Part shown: in pieces, positions 1 through 7,553 of the stretch | Layout of the letters: each line of letters starts with the position of its first letter | How positions within the stretch are numbered: the first letter of the stretch is position 1 | NCBI RefSeq assembly: GCF_003001955.1 | Contig: NZ_PVNH01000008.1 | Location: forward strand, 124,001-188,000 | DNA: 64,000 nucleotides | Direction: 5' to 3' | From: Prauserella shujinwangii | Lineage (GTDB): Bacteria > Actinomycetota > Actinomycetes > Mycobacteriales > Pseudonocardiaceae | Position numbers and translations under genes: made by a program | Notes under the pieces: generated by a model | The model's database searches: none | What the model saw: the letters and a program-made list of their open reading frames with translations, nothing else | Told to the model about the DNA's origin: nothing

Positions 1-1446
1 GTGGATCTCCCGGATCCGGCCGCCGTCCTCGCGCTTGAACTCGAGACCGACCTCCACCACGTTCGTTCCGGCGACCTGCGGGCCGGAGACGATCTTGACC
101 TTCTCGATGCCGTTCCAGAACCGCTCGTAGGCCTCCTGGCCCTGCGCGCGCAGCCCGGGGCCGAGCCGCTCCCAGGCGCGTTCGGTCTGCCGGGGCAGGA
201 GTGAGTAGTAGTCCTTGACCGCCTTGGTCAGCACCTCGGGGTCGGTCGTCTCGGACGTCGTGGTGGTCGTGGTCGTGGTGGTGGTCGTCGTGGTCGTGGT
301 GGGGGCGGCCGAGCCGGCCGGAGCGGGGCTGGCGGTCGTGGTGGCGGCCGCCGCGTTCCCCGCGGCATCCTCGTTCGCCGAGGTCGAGGCACCCGCGCCG
401 ACGAACAGCTCCGCGACGAGCACGCCGACGGCCGCGGCGGCCAGCAGGGCGAGCACGGACAGGACGACCCGCTTGCCGGACCGAGCGCCGGGTGCCGGTG
501 GCGGCGGACCCTCCGCGGGCACGGGTGGGGGCGGCACCGGCGCGGGGTGCAGGTCCAGCCTGGTGGAGGGCGGGCGCGGGGCCGCGGGAACGGTCGGCGG
601 ATCCGCCGGGGCCGCGGGCTGCCTGCCCGCGGCCACGTCCCCGAGCAGCTCGACGACACGGGCCATCGTGGGCCGGGCGGCCGTCTCGGGTCGCAGCATC
701 GCGTTGAGCGGCCCGGTCAGCGGCCCCGCCTGCCGGGGCGGGTCCACCCGGCCGGTCGCGACGGAGTGCAGCAGGGCGATCTCGTTCGTGTTGGAGCCGA
801 ACGGGGGCCTGCCCTCGACGGCGGCGTAGAGCGTGGCGCCGAGCGAGAAGACGTCGGACGCGGGGCCGGGCTCCTCGCCGCGCGCGGACTCCGGCGAGAG
901 GAACGCGGGGGTCCCGGCCAGCAGGCCGGTCTTCGTGACGGTGATGTCGCCTGCCGCACGGGAGATGCCGAAGTCGGTGATCTTCACGGCGCCGTCGTCG
1001 CCGAGAAGGATGTTGCCGGGTTTGATGTCCCGGTGGATCACCCCGGCGGCATGCGCTGCGACCAGCGCGGACGCGGTCTGCGCTCCGATCCGCGCGACCT
1101 CCGTGGGCGGCAGCGTGCCGCGTTCGTCGAGCACCGCGGCGAGGCTGCGCGACGGCAGGTACTCCATGACGAGGACGGGCCTGCCCTCGTCGTCCGCGAC
1201 GTTGTAGACGGCGATGGCGTTGGGGTGCTGCAGGCGCGCGGCGATCCGGCCCTCGCGGAACGCCCGCTGCCGGGCGCTCTCGGCCTCCGCCTGGCTCAGC
1301 CCGGGTGGCAGGAGCAGCTGCTTCACCGCGACCGTGCGGTCCAGCCGCTCGTCCACCGCGCGCCACACGACGCCCATGGCTCCGCTGCCGATGCGGCTGT
1401 GCAGCCGGTAGCGGCCGGCGATCAGCCGTCCCTCGTCACTACTCAC
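1..1446 (-). CDS. Membrane-anchored serine/threonine protein kinase (3' end outside window)
   Basis: Eukaryotic-type (Hanks) protein kinase, at least 482 residues and still open at the left edge. The GTG start at 1446 follows a GGGAGGT ribosome site. Visible motifs are the glycine loop GSGAMGVV (20-27), VAVK with Lys42, the catalytic loop HRDIKPGN (138-145) and DFG (158-160). A Pro/Ala-rich juxtamembrane stretch (about 275-325) leads to one membrane helix (about 326-350), so the kinase is cytoplasmic and the C-terminal part extracytoplasmic. The outer part opens with Ala/Thr-rich sequence and a run of 15 threonines (383-397), then a small folded-looking segment with no PASTA repeats. It is a PknD/PknH-style sensor kinase in architecture; its ligand and substrates are unknown. 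Confidence 0.93.
   Translation of the reverse strand, partial: MSSDEGRLIAGRYRLHSRIGSGAMGVVWRAVDERLDRTVAVKQLLLPPGLSQAEAESARQRAFREGRIAARLQHPNAIAVYNVADDEGRPVLVMEYLPSRSLAAVLDERGTLPPTEVARIGAQTASALVAAHAAGVIHRDIKPGNILLGDDGAVKITDFGISRAAGDITVTKTGLLAGTPAFLSPESARGEEPGPASDVFSLGATLYAAVEGRPPFGSNTNEIALLHSVATGRVDPPRQAGPLTGPLNAMLRPETAARPTMARVVELLGDVAAGRQPAAPADPPTVPAAPRPPSTRLDLHPAPVPPPPVPAEGPPPPAPGARSGKRVVLSVLALLAAAAVGVLVAELFVGAGASTSANEDAAGNAAAATTTASPAPAGSAAPTTTTTTTTTTTTTTTSETTDPEVLTKAVKDYYSLLPRQTERAWERLGPGLRAQGQEAYERFWNGIEKVKIVSGPQVAGTNVVEVGLEFKREDGGRIREIH
256..300 (-). repeat. 15-codon threonine tract inside the kinase gene
   Basis: Fifteen consecutive ACC/ACG codons encode a poly-threonine linker just outside the membrane helix of the kinase. 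The mixed codons argue against simple slippage of one triplet. Such Thr/Pro/Ala linkers in actinobacterial surface proteins are often O-mannosylated; that role is inference here. Confidence 0.85.
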
Positions 1447-1685
1447 CGGCACCTCCCTGTCACGCGGCCAGACTAGAGCGTCCACCCGCCACGTCCGCCG
1501 TGGCCCGTGGCCGCCGGGCGGCCGGTGCGCCGCACGGTGAACCGGCGGCACCGCCGTCTCGCGCTACCGGGAGTGGGCCCGAGGTCACTGTCCGAGAGCG
1601 CCGCGACCCGCTCCCACCACTACTCACGAACGAGTGGTTCACCCCGTTTCGCCGTGCGCGAACGGCGGCTCGTATGCTACGGGCG
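1447..1685. promoter_or_regulatory. Divergent promoter region between kinase and small membrane protein
   Basis: This 239-base gap separates divergent genes. A -10 hexamer TATGCT (1673-1678) lies 7 bases before the ATG of the plus-strand gene. An imperfect inverted repeat (CCACT...AGTGG, 1615-1637) lies upstream of that promoter and could be an operator. I see no gene in this gap. Confidence 0.5.
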
Positions 1686-2042
1686 ATGAGCGGATGGTTG
1701 CACGTGTGGCACGAGTCCGCCGCGCGCCGTGAGCTGGCGTCGCTGGCGGACCGGCTCAGCCGTGCCGGCGTCGGTCTCGGCGCGCTCACCCCGGGTCTGC
1801 TCGCCAGGGTCGACCAGCACGCCGCCGCCGTCCGCGACATCCTGGCGTTCAGTGGCGGCCGCGTCGACGTGGTGGAACTGGCGGGCTACGCGCGGGGCGT
1901 GCAGGACGTCGCCGCCGAGTCCGGATGGCAGTCCGCGGGCACGGACTGGTTCGCCCTGCGGCTCGCCGCGGTGTGCCTGCTCGCGGTCGCGGGCCCCGTA
2001 CTGCTGCCCGGCACCGGCCTCGATCCGTCGCTGTTCTCCTGA
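1686..2042 (+). CDS. Small hypothetical protein with C-terminal membrane segment
   Basis: A 118-residue protein I do not recognise. The ATG at 1686 is chosen because a TATGCT -10 box ends 7 bases upstream, which suggests a leaderless transcript; an in-frame ATG at 1674 overlaps that -10 box and is less likely. The N-terminal two thirds are amphipathic and helical (Arg/Glu/Ala-rich), and a hydrophobic stretch near the C-terminus (ALRLAAVCLLAVAGPVLLPG) could anchor it in the membrane. It is divergent from the Ser/Thr kinase gene. A functional link to that kinase is only suggested by position. Confidence 0.6.
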   Translation: MSGWLHVWHESAARRELASLADRLSRAGVGLGALTPGLLARVDQHAAAVRDILAFSGGRVDVVELAGYARGVQDVAAESGWQSAGTDWFALRLAAVCLLAVAGPVLLPGTGLDPSLFS

Positions 2043-2109
2043 GGACCCGCCCGGGCACGACGGTGGGGTGCGGCCCTCGGCCACACCCCACCTGTCTCGC
2101 CGGGTCACC

Positions 2110-2901
2110 TCACCCCGGGTAGTCCCTGGGCGCCCCCGCCTGCCCGGCGGGCTGCTGCGGCGTCGGCTCGGTGGGCGGGTCCTGAGCACCCACCCTGGCC
2201 GCGTCCTCCCGGCCCCGCTGGTAGGCCTGCGTCTGCGCCTTGGCGTTCGGCAGTTCGCGCTCGGCGCGGTTGAGCCAGCCGTCCCAGCGCTGCTGCATCG
2301 GCCGCACCAGACCGCCACCGACGCCGACCACGATCACACCGCCGAGGGTGGCGAGCACGGTGACCAGCACGGGCGTGGTCACGCTGGTGGCCACCCCGAT
2401 CTGGTTGAGCGCCGCGATGACACCGAGCGCCACGATGAACACCTGCGCGACCCTGGCGATCACGGCGCCGTAGCCGAGCCCGCTGAGCGCGCTGCCGACC
2501 AGATCGCGCACGGCGCTGGCGATCGCCGCCGCCACCACGACGATCACGATCGCGACGATCGCGCGCGGCAGCCACGCCACGATGGCGGTCAGCATCGTGC
2601 TCACCGGGTTGGGCCCGAACACACCGAAGGCGATCTGCAACGCGATCAGCAGGACCGCGTAGTACACCAGGGCCGCGATCAGTCCGGTGGCGTCGTACTT
2701 GGACCGTGCGAGCGCCTGCTGGATGCCGCCGCGCTCGGCGGCCCGGTTGAAGTTCAGCCGGTCGAGGACGACGTGCACGAGCTTGCGCAGCCCCTTGGCG
2801 ACCAGCCAGCCGATCAGCAGGATCACCAGGAAGACGGCGAACTTCGGCAGGAACGTGATCACCGCTCGGAGCGCGTCGTTGAACGATTCCATGATGTTCA
2901 T
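2110..2901 (-). CDS. Mechanosensitive-channel-like membrane protein (conserved TM-helix repeat family)
   Basis: A 263-residue integral membrane protein starting at ATG 2901 behind GGAAGGACG. It has about five hydrophobic helices: FAVFLVILLIGWLVAK near the N-terminus, two around ALVYYAVLLIAL and AIVAIVIVVVAAAIAS, and two in the C-terminal half ending with a Gly-rich VVGVGGGLV segment. This layout matches the CmpX-like conserved TM-helix family related to small-conductance mechanosensitive channels, but the beta domain of MscS is missing. The C-terminal 50 residues are hydrophilic and Pro/Gln-rich. A role in osmotic or membrane-tension response is family inference. Confidence 0.75.
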   Translation of the reverse strand: MNIMESFNDALRAVITFLPKFAVFLVILLIGWLVAKGLRKLVHVVLDRLNFNRAAERGGIQQALARSKYDATGLIAALVYYAVLLIALQIAFGVFGPNPVSTMLTAIVAWLPRAIVAIVIVVVAAAIASAVRDLVGSALSGLGYGAVIARVAQVFIVALGVIAALNQIGVATSVTTPVLVTVLATLGGVIVVGVGGGLVRPMQQRWDGWLNRAERELPNAKAQTQAYQRGREDAARVGAQDPPTEPTPQQPAGQAGAPRDYPG

Positions 2902-3070
2902 CCGGTTCCACGTCCTTCCTCGGCCGACGGCGGTCACCACCGGCCGGAATGTCGCGAATGGACAACGCTGGGTACCCGGAACCCCAGGTTCACATGACCG
3001 GCCGGGAAGCGCCGAGCCGAACCAGGACAACCCACCGTTCGAGTGATAGTCCGCGTGCCGTGCGGAGACG

Positions 3071-3973
3071 TCAGTCCACAGCGGAGCACACGCGGGCGAG
3101 CGCCGCGATGTCGGCAGGCCCCACGCGGCAGCAGCCACCGACGAGCGCCGCCCCCGCGCCGAGCCAGCCCGCGACGTCACCGGGCGCGAACCGCGACTCG
3201 CCCGTCCACTCTCTCCGGACGGCGTCCCAGCCCTCACCGCTGTTCGGGTAGACCACCACGGGTTTCCCGGTGACCTCGCGTGCGATCCGCACCGCGGCTG
3301 CGACGTCCCCCGGCGCGCAGCAGTTCACCCCGACCGCGAGGATCCGGCCCCGGCCGGCCGCGACGGAGAACGCCTCCCGCAGCGGCTGCCCCGCGCGCGT
3401 GCGCGCACCGTCCACGGTGTACGAAAGCCAGGCCGGGACGTCGACCACGTCCAGTGCCTCGAGCAGAGCCTCGGCCTCCTCGGCGTCCGGCACGGTCTCC
3501 AGCGCCAGCACGTCCGGGCCGGCCTCCGCGAGCACCTCCAGCCGCGGCCGGTGGAACGCGACGAGCTCCCGCCGGGTGAGCCCGTAGCGGCCGCGGTACT
3601 CGGATCCGTCCGCCAGGAACGCCCCGTAGGGACCGACCGACGCCGCGATCCACCGCGCGCGGCCGTCCCCGGACACCTCGTCCCGCGCCCGGCGGGCCAG
3701 ATCCACGCTGCGGCGCAACAGGACCTCGGCGTCGCGCGCGCCGAGGCCGCGCGTGGCGAAGCCGGGGACGCTCGCCTGGTAGCTCGCGGTGATCGCGACC
3801 TCGGCCCCCGCGCGGAAGAACGCCGCGTGCGCCGCCGCGATCTCGTCCGGTGCGTCGGTGAGCAGACGGGCCGACCACAGCGCGTCGGACAGGTCGTGCC
3901 CGCGCGCCTCCAGCTCCGTCGCGAGCCCGCCGTCGAGCACGATCGGCCGCCCGCCGAGATCCTCCGGCCGCAC
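3071..3973 (-). CDS. mmuM: Homocysteine S-methyltransferase
   Basis: A 300-residue member of the homocysteine S-methyltransferase family, which moves a methyl group from S-methylmethionine or S-adenosylmethionine to homocysteine to form methionine. The zinc-binding cysteines are visible as GVNCCAP in the middle and GGCCRVGP near the C-terminus; the N-terminal LDGGLATELE is the usual opening of the barrel. The GTG at 3973 is preferred because TACCCT sits exactly 7 bases upstream, suggesting leaderless transcription; longer in-frame extensions run into a large palindrome. The gene stands alone, divergent from the DnaJ-NERD gene. Confidence 0.9.
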   Translation of the reverse strand: MRPEDLGGRPIVLDGGLATELEARGHDLSDALWSARLLTDAPDEIAAAHAAFFRAGAEVAITASYQASVPGFATRGLGARDAEVLLRRSVDLARRARDEVSGDGRARWIAASVGPYGAFLADGSEYRGRYGLTRRELVAFHRPRLEVLAEAGPDVLALETVPDAEEAEALLEALDVVDVPAWLSYTVDGARTRAGQPLREAFSVAAGRGRILAVGVNCCAPGDVAAAVRIAREVTGKPVVVYPNSGEGWDAVRREWTGESRFAPGDVAGWLGAGAALVGGCCRVGPADIAALARVCSAVD

Positions 3974-4059
3974 GCGGACCAGGGTAACCAGCCGTCCGGC
4001 AGCGGGCAGGCACCGCGGTCCGGACCGGTTGCGGGCCGCCGCCCTGGTGGGACGCGACC

Positions 4060-4112
4060 GCACCCGATGTGGCTTTCGGTGCGTCGGACGCACCGAAAGC
4101 CACATCGGGTGC
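4060..4112. repeat. Near-perfect 53-bp intergenic palindrome
   Basis: Two perfectly complementary 26-base arms (4060-4085 and 4087-4112) flank a single G. The arms contain GATGTGGCTTTCGGTGCGTC on one side. The centre GTGCGTCGGACGCAC recurs in altered form at 48944-49143 and 62851-62867. It lies between two divergent genes, so it is not an ordinary gene-end terminator. Confidence 0.9.
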
Positions 4113-4221
4113 ACGCCCGGGCCATAGCACATCCCCGGTCCACTCGGACGTGCCGGGCGGTCGGTGCTCGGACGCGAGCGCAGACGCCATAGGGTGAGCG
4201 CGCCCCCACCGGAGGTGATGC

Positions 4222-5361
4222 GTGCACGACGTCGACTACTACGAGCTGCTGGGTGTGCGGCCGGACGCCACGCCCGCGCAGATCAAGTCGGCCTACCGGA
4301 CGCTGGCCAGGACGATGCACCCGGACACCGGCGGCACCGCGGGCACCTTCCGGTTGCTGCGGGAAGCCTACGAGACGCTGGGCGACCCGGTGCGCCGCGC
4401 GGAGTACGACCGGGGCGGAGCGGGCGAGCCGGACCCCGCGGAGGACGAGCAGGCGAGCCGCGCCGCGGGCAGCACGGTCACCAGGGCCCGGCCCCGCTCG
4501 GCCCCGCGGGCGCACCGGGCCCGGCGGTTCGGCGACGATCCCGACTACGTCCCCCAGCCGGTGCGGCTCGACGTCGGCGCGATCCCGTGGTGGCACACGG
4601 TCGACTCGGCCGAACGGGTGCACTACGCCCACCCGGGCTCACCGGGGCACGCCCCCGGGCTCGCCGCGGTGGCCGCCCTGCTCGTGCTCGCCGGCCCGCT
4701 CCTGCTGCCGGTCGACTTCACGGTGCCGCTGCTGGTGGTGTGGCTGCTGCTGACCGCGCTCACCGTCGCGGGCGGGTACCACCTGGTGCGCAGGCACCTG
4801 CGGTCACTGCGGTCGGCGCGGGCGTTCCGCGGCGAGTTCGGCGGCCGGACCGTGTTCGGCCGTCCCGGCTCCGACGCCGACCAGGTCGGCGAGCGGCTCA
4901 CCGCCGACCTGCTGTCCCGCTACCTCACCCGGCTGCCCGGCGCGCGGGTCTTCCACGGCCTCGCGTGGCCGGACTCGGTGTTCGCCGACATCGACCACGC
5001 GGTGCTGTGCGGCAGGCGGCTCGTGCTGATCGAGTCGAAGCTGTGGCTGCCCGGCCACTACACGCTCGACGCCGACGGCGGGCTGCTGCGGGACGGACGG
5101 CGGTTCCGCGGTGGCGGCACCCGGCTGGCGGACGGCGTCGAGGCGTACCGCCGGCTGCTGCCCGAGGTGGAGGTGCGCGGGGCGCTTGTGCTGTACCCGA
5201 GCCGCGCGGGCCGGATCAGCACCGGTCCCGCCGGGGACGCCGAGGTGCCGCCGCTGACGCCGGAGGCGTTCGTGCACGAGATCGGGGACTGGCTGGCCGC
5301 CGACCCGTCCACGGTCGACCGGGCCGTGTTCCGCACGGTGCTGGACCGCGTCGTCACCTAA
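4222..5361 (+). CDS. DnaJ-domain protein fused to a membrane segment and NERD nuclease-related domain
   Basis: A 379-residue protein starting at GTG 4222 behind GGAGG, with a -10 TAGGGT at 4190-4195. Residues 5-66 form a J-domain with the HPD tripeptide (33-35) that stimulates Hsp70 ATPase. A charged linker leads to two membrane helices (about 146-190). Residues about 220-330 match the NERD (nuclease-related) domain, with DIDHAVLCG (256-264) and LIESK (269-273) carrying the acidic and Lys residues of the nuclease-like core. The protein would tether a J-domain and a NERD domain to the cytoplasmic membrane face. Its partner DnaK and nucleic-acid target are unknown. Confidence 0.85.
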   Translation: MHDVDYYELLGVRPDATPAQIKSAYRTLARTMHPDTGGTAGTFRLLREAYETLGDPVRRAEYDRGGAGEPDPAEDEQASRAAGSTVTRARPRSAPRAHRARRFGDDPDYVPQPVRLDVGAIPWWHTVDSAERVHYAHPGSPGHAPGLAAVAALLVLAGPLLLPVDFTVPLLVVWLLLTALTVAGGYHLVRRHLRSLRSARAFRGEFGGRTVFGRPGSDADQVGERLTADLLSRYLTRLPGARVFHGLAWPDSVFADIDHAVLCGRRLVLIESKLWLPGHYTLDADGGLLRDGRRFRGGGTRLADGVEAYRRLLPEVEVRGALVLYPSRAGRISTGPAGDAEVPPLTPEAFVHEIGDWLAADPSTVDRAVFRTVLDRVVT

Positions 5362-5363
5362 AC

Positions 5364-5433
5364 CGTGTCCGCCGTCCGTGCCCGCGTGCCCGCGCCGCAC
5401 GACGCGATCTCGCGTGCGCGGATCGCGGACACG
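5364..5433. terminator. Gene-end inverted repeat after the DnaJ-NERD gene
   Basis: Nine-base complementary arms CGTGTCCGC (5364-5372) and GCGGACACG (5425-5433) enclose very GC-rich sequence with internal GCG/CGC repeats, starting 3 bases after the stop codon. A transcript could fold into a strong stem; there is no U-tract, as is usual for GC-rich actinobacteria. The terminator role is inference. Confidence 0.45.
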
Positions 5434-5515
5434 CGGGCGCGGCTCCGTTCGTTCACCGGGATCTCGCCACGGGTTGCCTAACCTCGCGGAACGGAGGAGC
5501 ACGGAGGGAGGGCGC

Positions 5516-6223
5516 ATGCCGGGCGGTGAGCGGATGGGCGAGACGAACCGGGTGAACGCGTTCGCGGTGGCGGGACTGGCGGGGCTGGCCTGCGGCGCGG
5601 TGCTGATGGCGCTGCTGCACGTGCTGCCCTACGCCCACGGGGTCGACCCGGTGCGGCGCACGATCAGCGAGTACGCGCTCGGGCCGGGCAAGTGGCTGTT
5701 CGACGTCGCGGTGCTGCTGGTGGCCCTCGGTTCCGCCGCGGTGTTCGGCGGGCTCGTCCGGCACGGCGTGGTGCGGGCGCGCTCGGCCGTCACCGGGTTC
5801 GGTGCGCTGTGGACGGCGGGGCTGCTCACGATCGTGGCGTTCGAGAAGACGGACTGGTCGGTGGGCCCGAGCCTGGGCGGCACCATCCACCGGTACGCCA
5901 GTGTGGTGGCGTTCGTCTGCCTGCCGCTGGCGGTGCTGCTCGCCGCCCGCGCCGTCCACCCGCACTCCCCCGTCCGGCGGCGGCTGACCCGGGCGCTCGC
6001 CGTGACGTCGCTGCTGTGGTTCGGGGTCATCCTCGGCGCGGTGGCGGTCATGCTCGCCGGTGGGCCGCCGTGGTGGCGGGCGATCCCGCTGGGGCTGGTC
6101 GAGCGCGCGCTGGCGCTGAACGAGGTCCTGGCGATCACCGCGCTCGCCCTGGGCACGCTCCGGGGCCGGACCGGCATGATGGACGTCACAGCGCGTCGCG
6201 GTAGGCTGCGAGTACCTTGCTAA
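5516..6223 (+). CDS. DUF998-family integral membrane protein
   Basis: A 235-residue protein with about six hydrophobic helices, starting at ATG 5516 behind GGAGGGAG. The conserved early motif with HVLPYAHGVDPVRRTISEYA and the following FDVAVLLVALG helix fit the DUF998 family, whose function is not known. Its last codons overlap a TetR-type palindrome (6221-6234) that belongs to the next operon, so the stop codon TAA is the first half-site. The gene is probably transcribed separately from that operon. Confidence 0.8.
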   Translation: MPGGERMGETNRVNAFAVAGLAGLACGAVLMALLHVLPYAHGVDPVRRTISEYALGPGKWLFDVAVLLVALGSAAVFGGLVRHGVVRARSAVTGFGALWTAGLLTIVAFEKTDWSVGPSLGGTIHRYASVVAFVCLPLAVLLAARAVHPHSPVRRRLTRALAVTSLLWFGVILGAVAVMLAGGPPWWRAIPLGLVERALALNEVLAITALALGTLRGRTGMMDVTARRGRLRVPC

Positions 6224-6234
6224 GCGCACGCTTA
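6221..6234. promoter_or_regulatory. TetR-type operator R1, copy 1
   Basis: The perfect 12-of-14 palindrome TAAGCGCACGCTTA lies 19 bases before the GTG of the SDR gene and just downstream of a possible -10 TAGGCT (6202-6207). The same half-sites occur at 15778-15791 and 16468-16481. The likely binder is the TetR protein encoded at 15803-16420, whose own promoter carries a copy. Confidence 0.75.
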
Positions 6235-6252
6235 CTCGATGAGGAGGTACCA

Positions 6253-7014
6253 GTGACAGAGTCCCCTGACCGTGTCGCGATCGTCACCGGGGCGGGCCGT
6301 GGTATCGGCGCCGCCGTCGCGCGGCAGCTGGCCGCCGACGGGTTCGCCGTCGGGCTGCTCGACCTGGACCAGTCCGGCTGCGAGGCCGGGGCCGAGGCGA
6401 TCACCGGCGACGGCGGGCGCGCGGTCGGCGTCGGCGTGGACGTCAGCGACACCGACTCGGTCGAGGCGGCGGTGCGGACGGTCGCCGAGCGGCTCGGCGC
6501 TCCCACCGTGCTGATCAACAACGCGGGCATCACGCGGGACAACCTCCTGTTCAAGATGAGCGACGAGGACTGGGACTCGGTGATCGGAGTCCACCTGCGG
6601 GGCTCGTTCCTGATGAGCCGCGCCGTGCAGCGGCACATGACCGAACAGGGCTGGGGCCGCATCGTCAACCTGTCGAGCACGTCCGCGCTCGGCAACCGCG
6701 GCCAGGCGAACTACTCCACGGCGAAGGCAGGCCTGCAGGGCCTCACCAAGACGCTCGCGATCGAGCTGGGCAAGTTCGGCGTCACCGTCAACGCGATCGC
6801 TCCCGGCTTCATCGTCACCGACATGACCGCCGCCACCGCGGAGCGGCTCGGGGTGCCGTTCGACGAGTTCCAGAAGGCCGCCGCGCAGGAGATCCCGGTG
6901 CGCCGGGTGGGCAAGCCCGAGGACATCGCGAACGTCGTGTCGTTCCTCGTCAGCGACCGGGCGTCGTTCGTCTCCGGCCAGGTCGTCTACGTCGCGGGAG
7001 GGCCGAAGGCATGA
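6253..7014 (+). CDS. FabG-like short-chain dehydrogenase/reductase
   Basis: A 253-residue classical SDR. GTG 6253 is chosen because GAGGAGGT lies 5 bases upstream and the product then starts just before the Rossmann motif TGAGRGIG. The catalytic Tyr and Lys are in YSTAKAG, after NNAGIT and a Ser-rich strand. It most likely reduces or oxidises a 3-keto/3-hydroxyacyl-CoA using NAD(P)H. It is the first gene of an operon with a MaoC hydratase (4-base ATGA overlap), and an R1 palindrome upstream suggests TetR repression. Substrate chain length cannot be read from sequence. Confidence 0.9.
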   Translation: MTESPDRVAIVTGAGRGIGAAVARQLAADGFAVGLLDLDQSGCEAGAEAITGDGGRAVGVGVDVSDTDSVEAAVRTVAERLGAPTVLINNAGITRDNLLFKMSDEDWDSVIGVHLRGSFLMSRAVQRHMTEQGWGRIVNLSSTSALGNRGQANYSTAKAGLQGLTKTLAIELGKFGVTVNAIAPGFIVTDMTAATAERLGVPFDEFQKAAAQEIPVRRVGKPEDIANVVSFLVSDRASFVSGQVVYVAGGPKA

Positions 7015-7472
7015 GCGAGCCGCGCGTGTTCGCGAACCTCGACGAGTTCGTCGGCGCCGTCGGAGAGCCGCTCGGCCGCAGTGCGTGGCACACGGTCACG
7101 CAGGAACAGGTGAACCTGTTCGCCGACGCCACCGGCGACCACCAGTGGATCCACGTCGACCCGGAGCGTGCCGCGGCGGGCCCGTTCGGCGCGCCGATCG
7201 CCCACGGGTACCTGACGCTGTCGCTGATCCCGATGTTCGGCCAGGAGATCTACCGCGTCGAGAACCTGCGCATGGGCATCAACTACGGCCTGAACAAGGT
7301 GCGTTTCCCGCAGCCGGTGAAGGTCGGCTCGCGGATCCGCGCGAACGCCGAGCTGGTCGAGGTCACCGACGCGGCGCAGGGCAAGCAGGCGATCGTGCGG
7401 TGGACGATCGAGATCGAGGGAGAGGCCAAGCCGGCCTGCGTCGCGGAGACGGTGGGCGTGCTGGTCCCGTGA
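7011..7472 (+). CDS. MaoC-like (R)-specific enoyl-CoA hydratase
   Basis: A 153-residue single hot-dog domain protein. The hydratase-2 motif is clear: FADATGDHQWIHVDPERA followed by GPFGAPIAHGYLTLSL, supplying the catalytic Asp and His. Proteins of this kind hydrate trans-2-enoyl-CoA to (R)-3-hydroxyacyl-CoA. The start ATG overlaps the stop of the preceding SDR, so the two are co-translated and probably act as a hydratase/dehydrogenase pair on the same CoA ester. Confidence 0.9.
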   Translation: MSEPRVFANLDEFVGAVGEPLGRSAWHTVTQEQVNLFADATGDHQWIHVDPERAAAGPFGAPIAHGYLTLSLIPMFGQEIYRVENLRMGINYGLNKVRFPQPVKVGSRIRANAELVEVTDAAQGKQAIVRWTIEIEGEAKPACVAETVGVLVP

Positions 7473-7506
7473 CCGCGGGCCGGGAGCGGCCCGGCACTCG
7501 GGTGAC

Positions 7507-7524
7507 ATACCGACTGGTCGGTAT
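7507..7524. promoter_or_regulatory. TetR-type operator R2, copy 1, overlapping a -10 box
   Basis: ATACCGACTGGTCGGTAT is an 18-base palindrome with one central mismatch. A -10 hexamer TATCGT (7522-7527) overlaps its right end. An almost identical site lies in front of the TetR gene at 12528-13127, so that protein probably represses this promoter and its own. Confidence 0.75.
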
Positions 7525-7553
7525 CGTCGTGTCGCCGATGACGAGGAGGTCGG

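Noticed and set aside
215-829. Plus-strand protein with a poly-valine run
   Set aside because: It is the antisense shadow of the kinase threonine tract; the minus-strand kinase reading frame has clear catalytic motifs.
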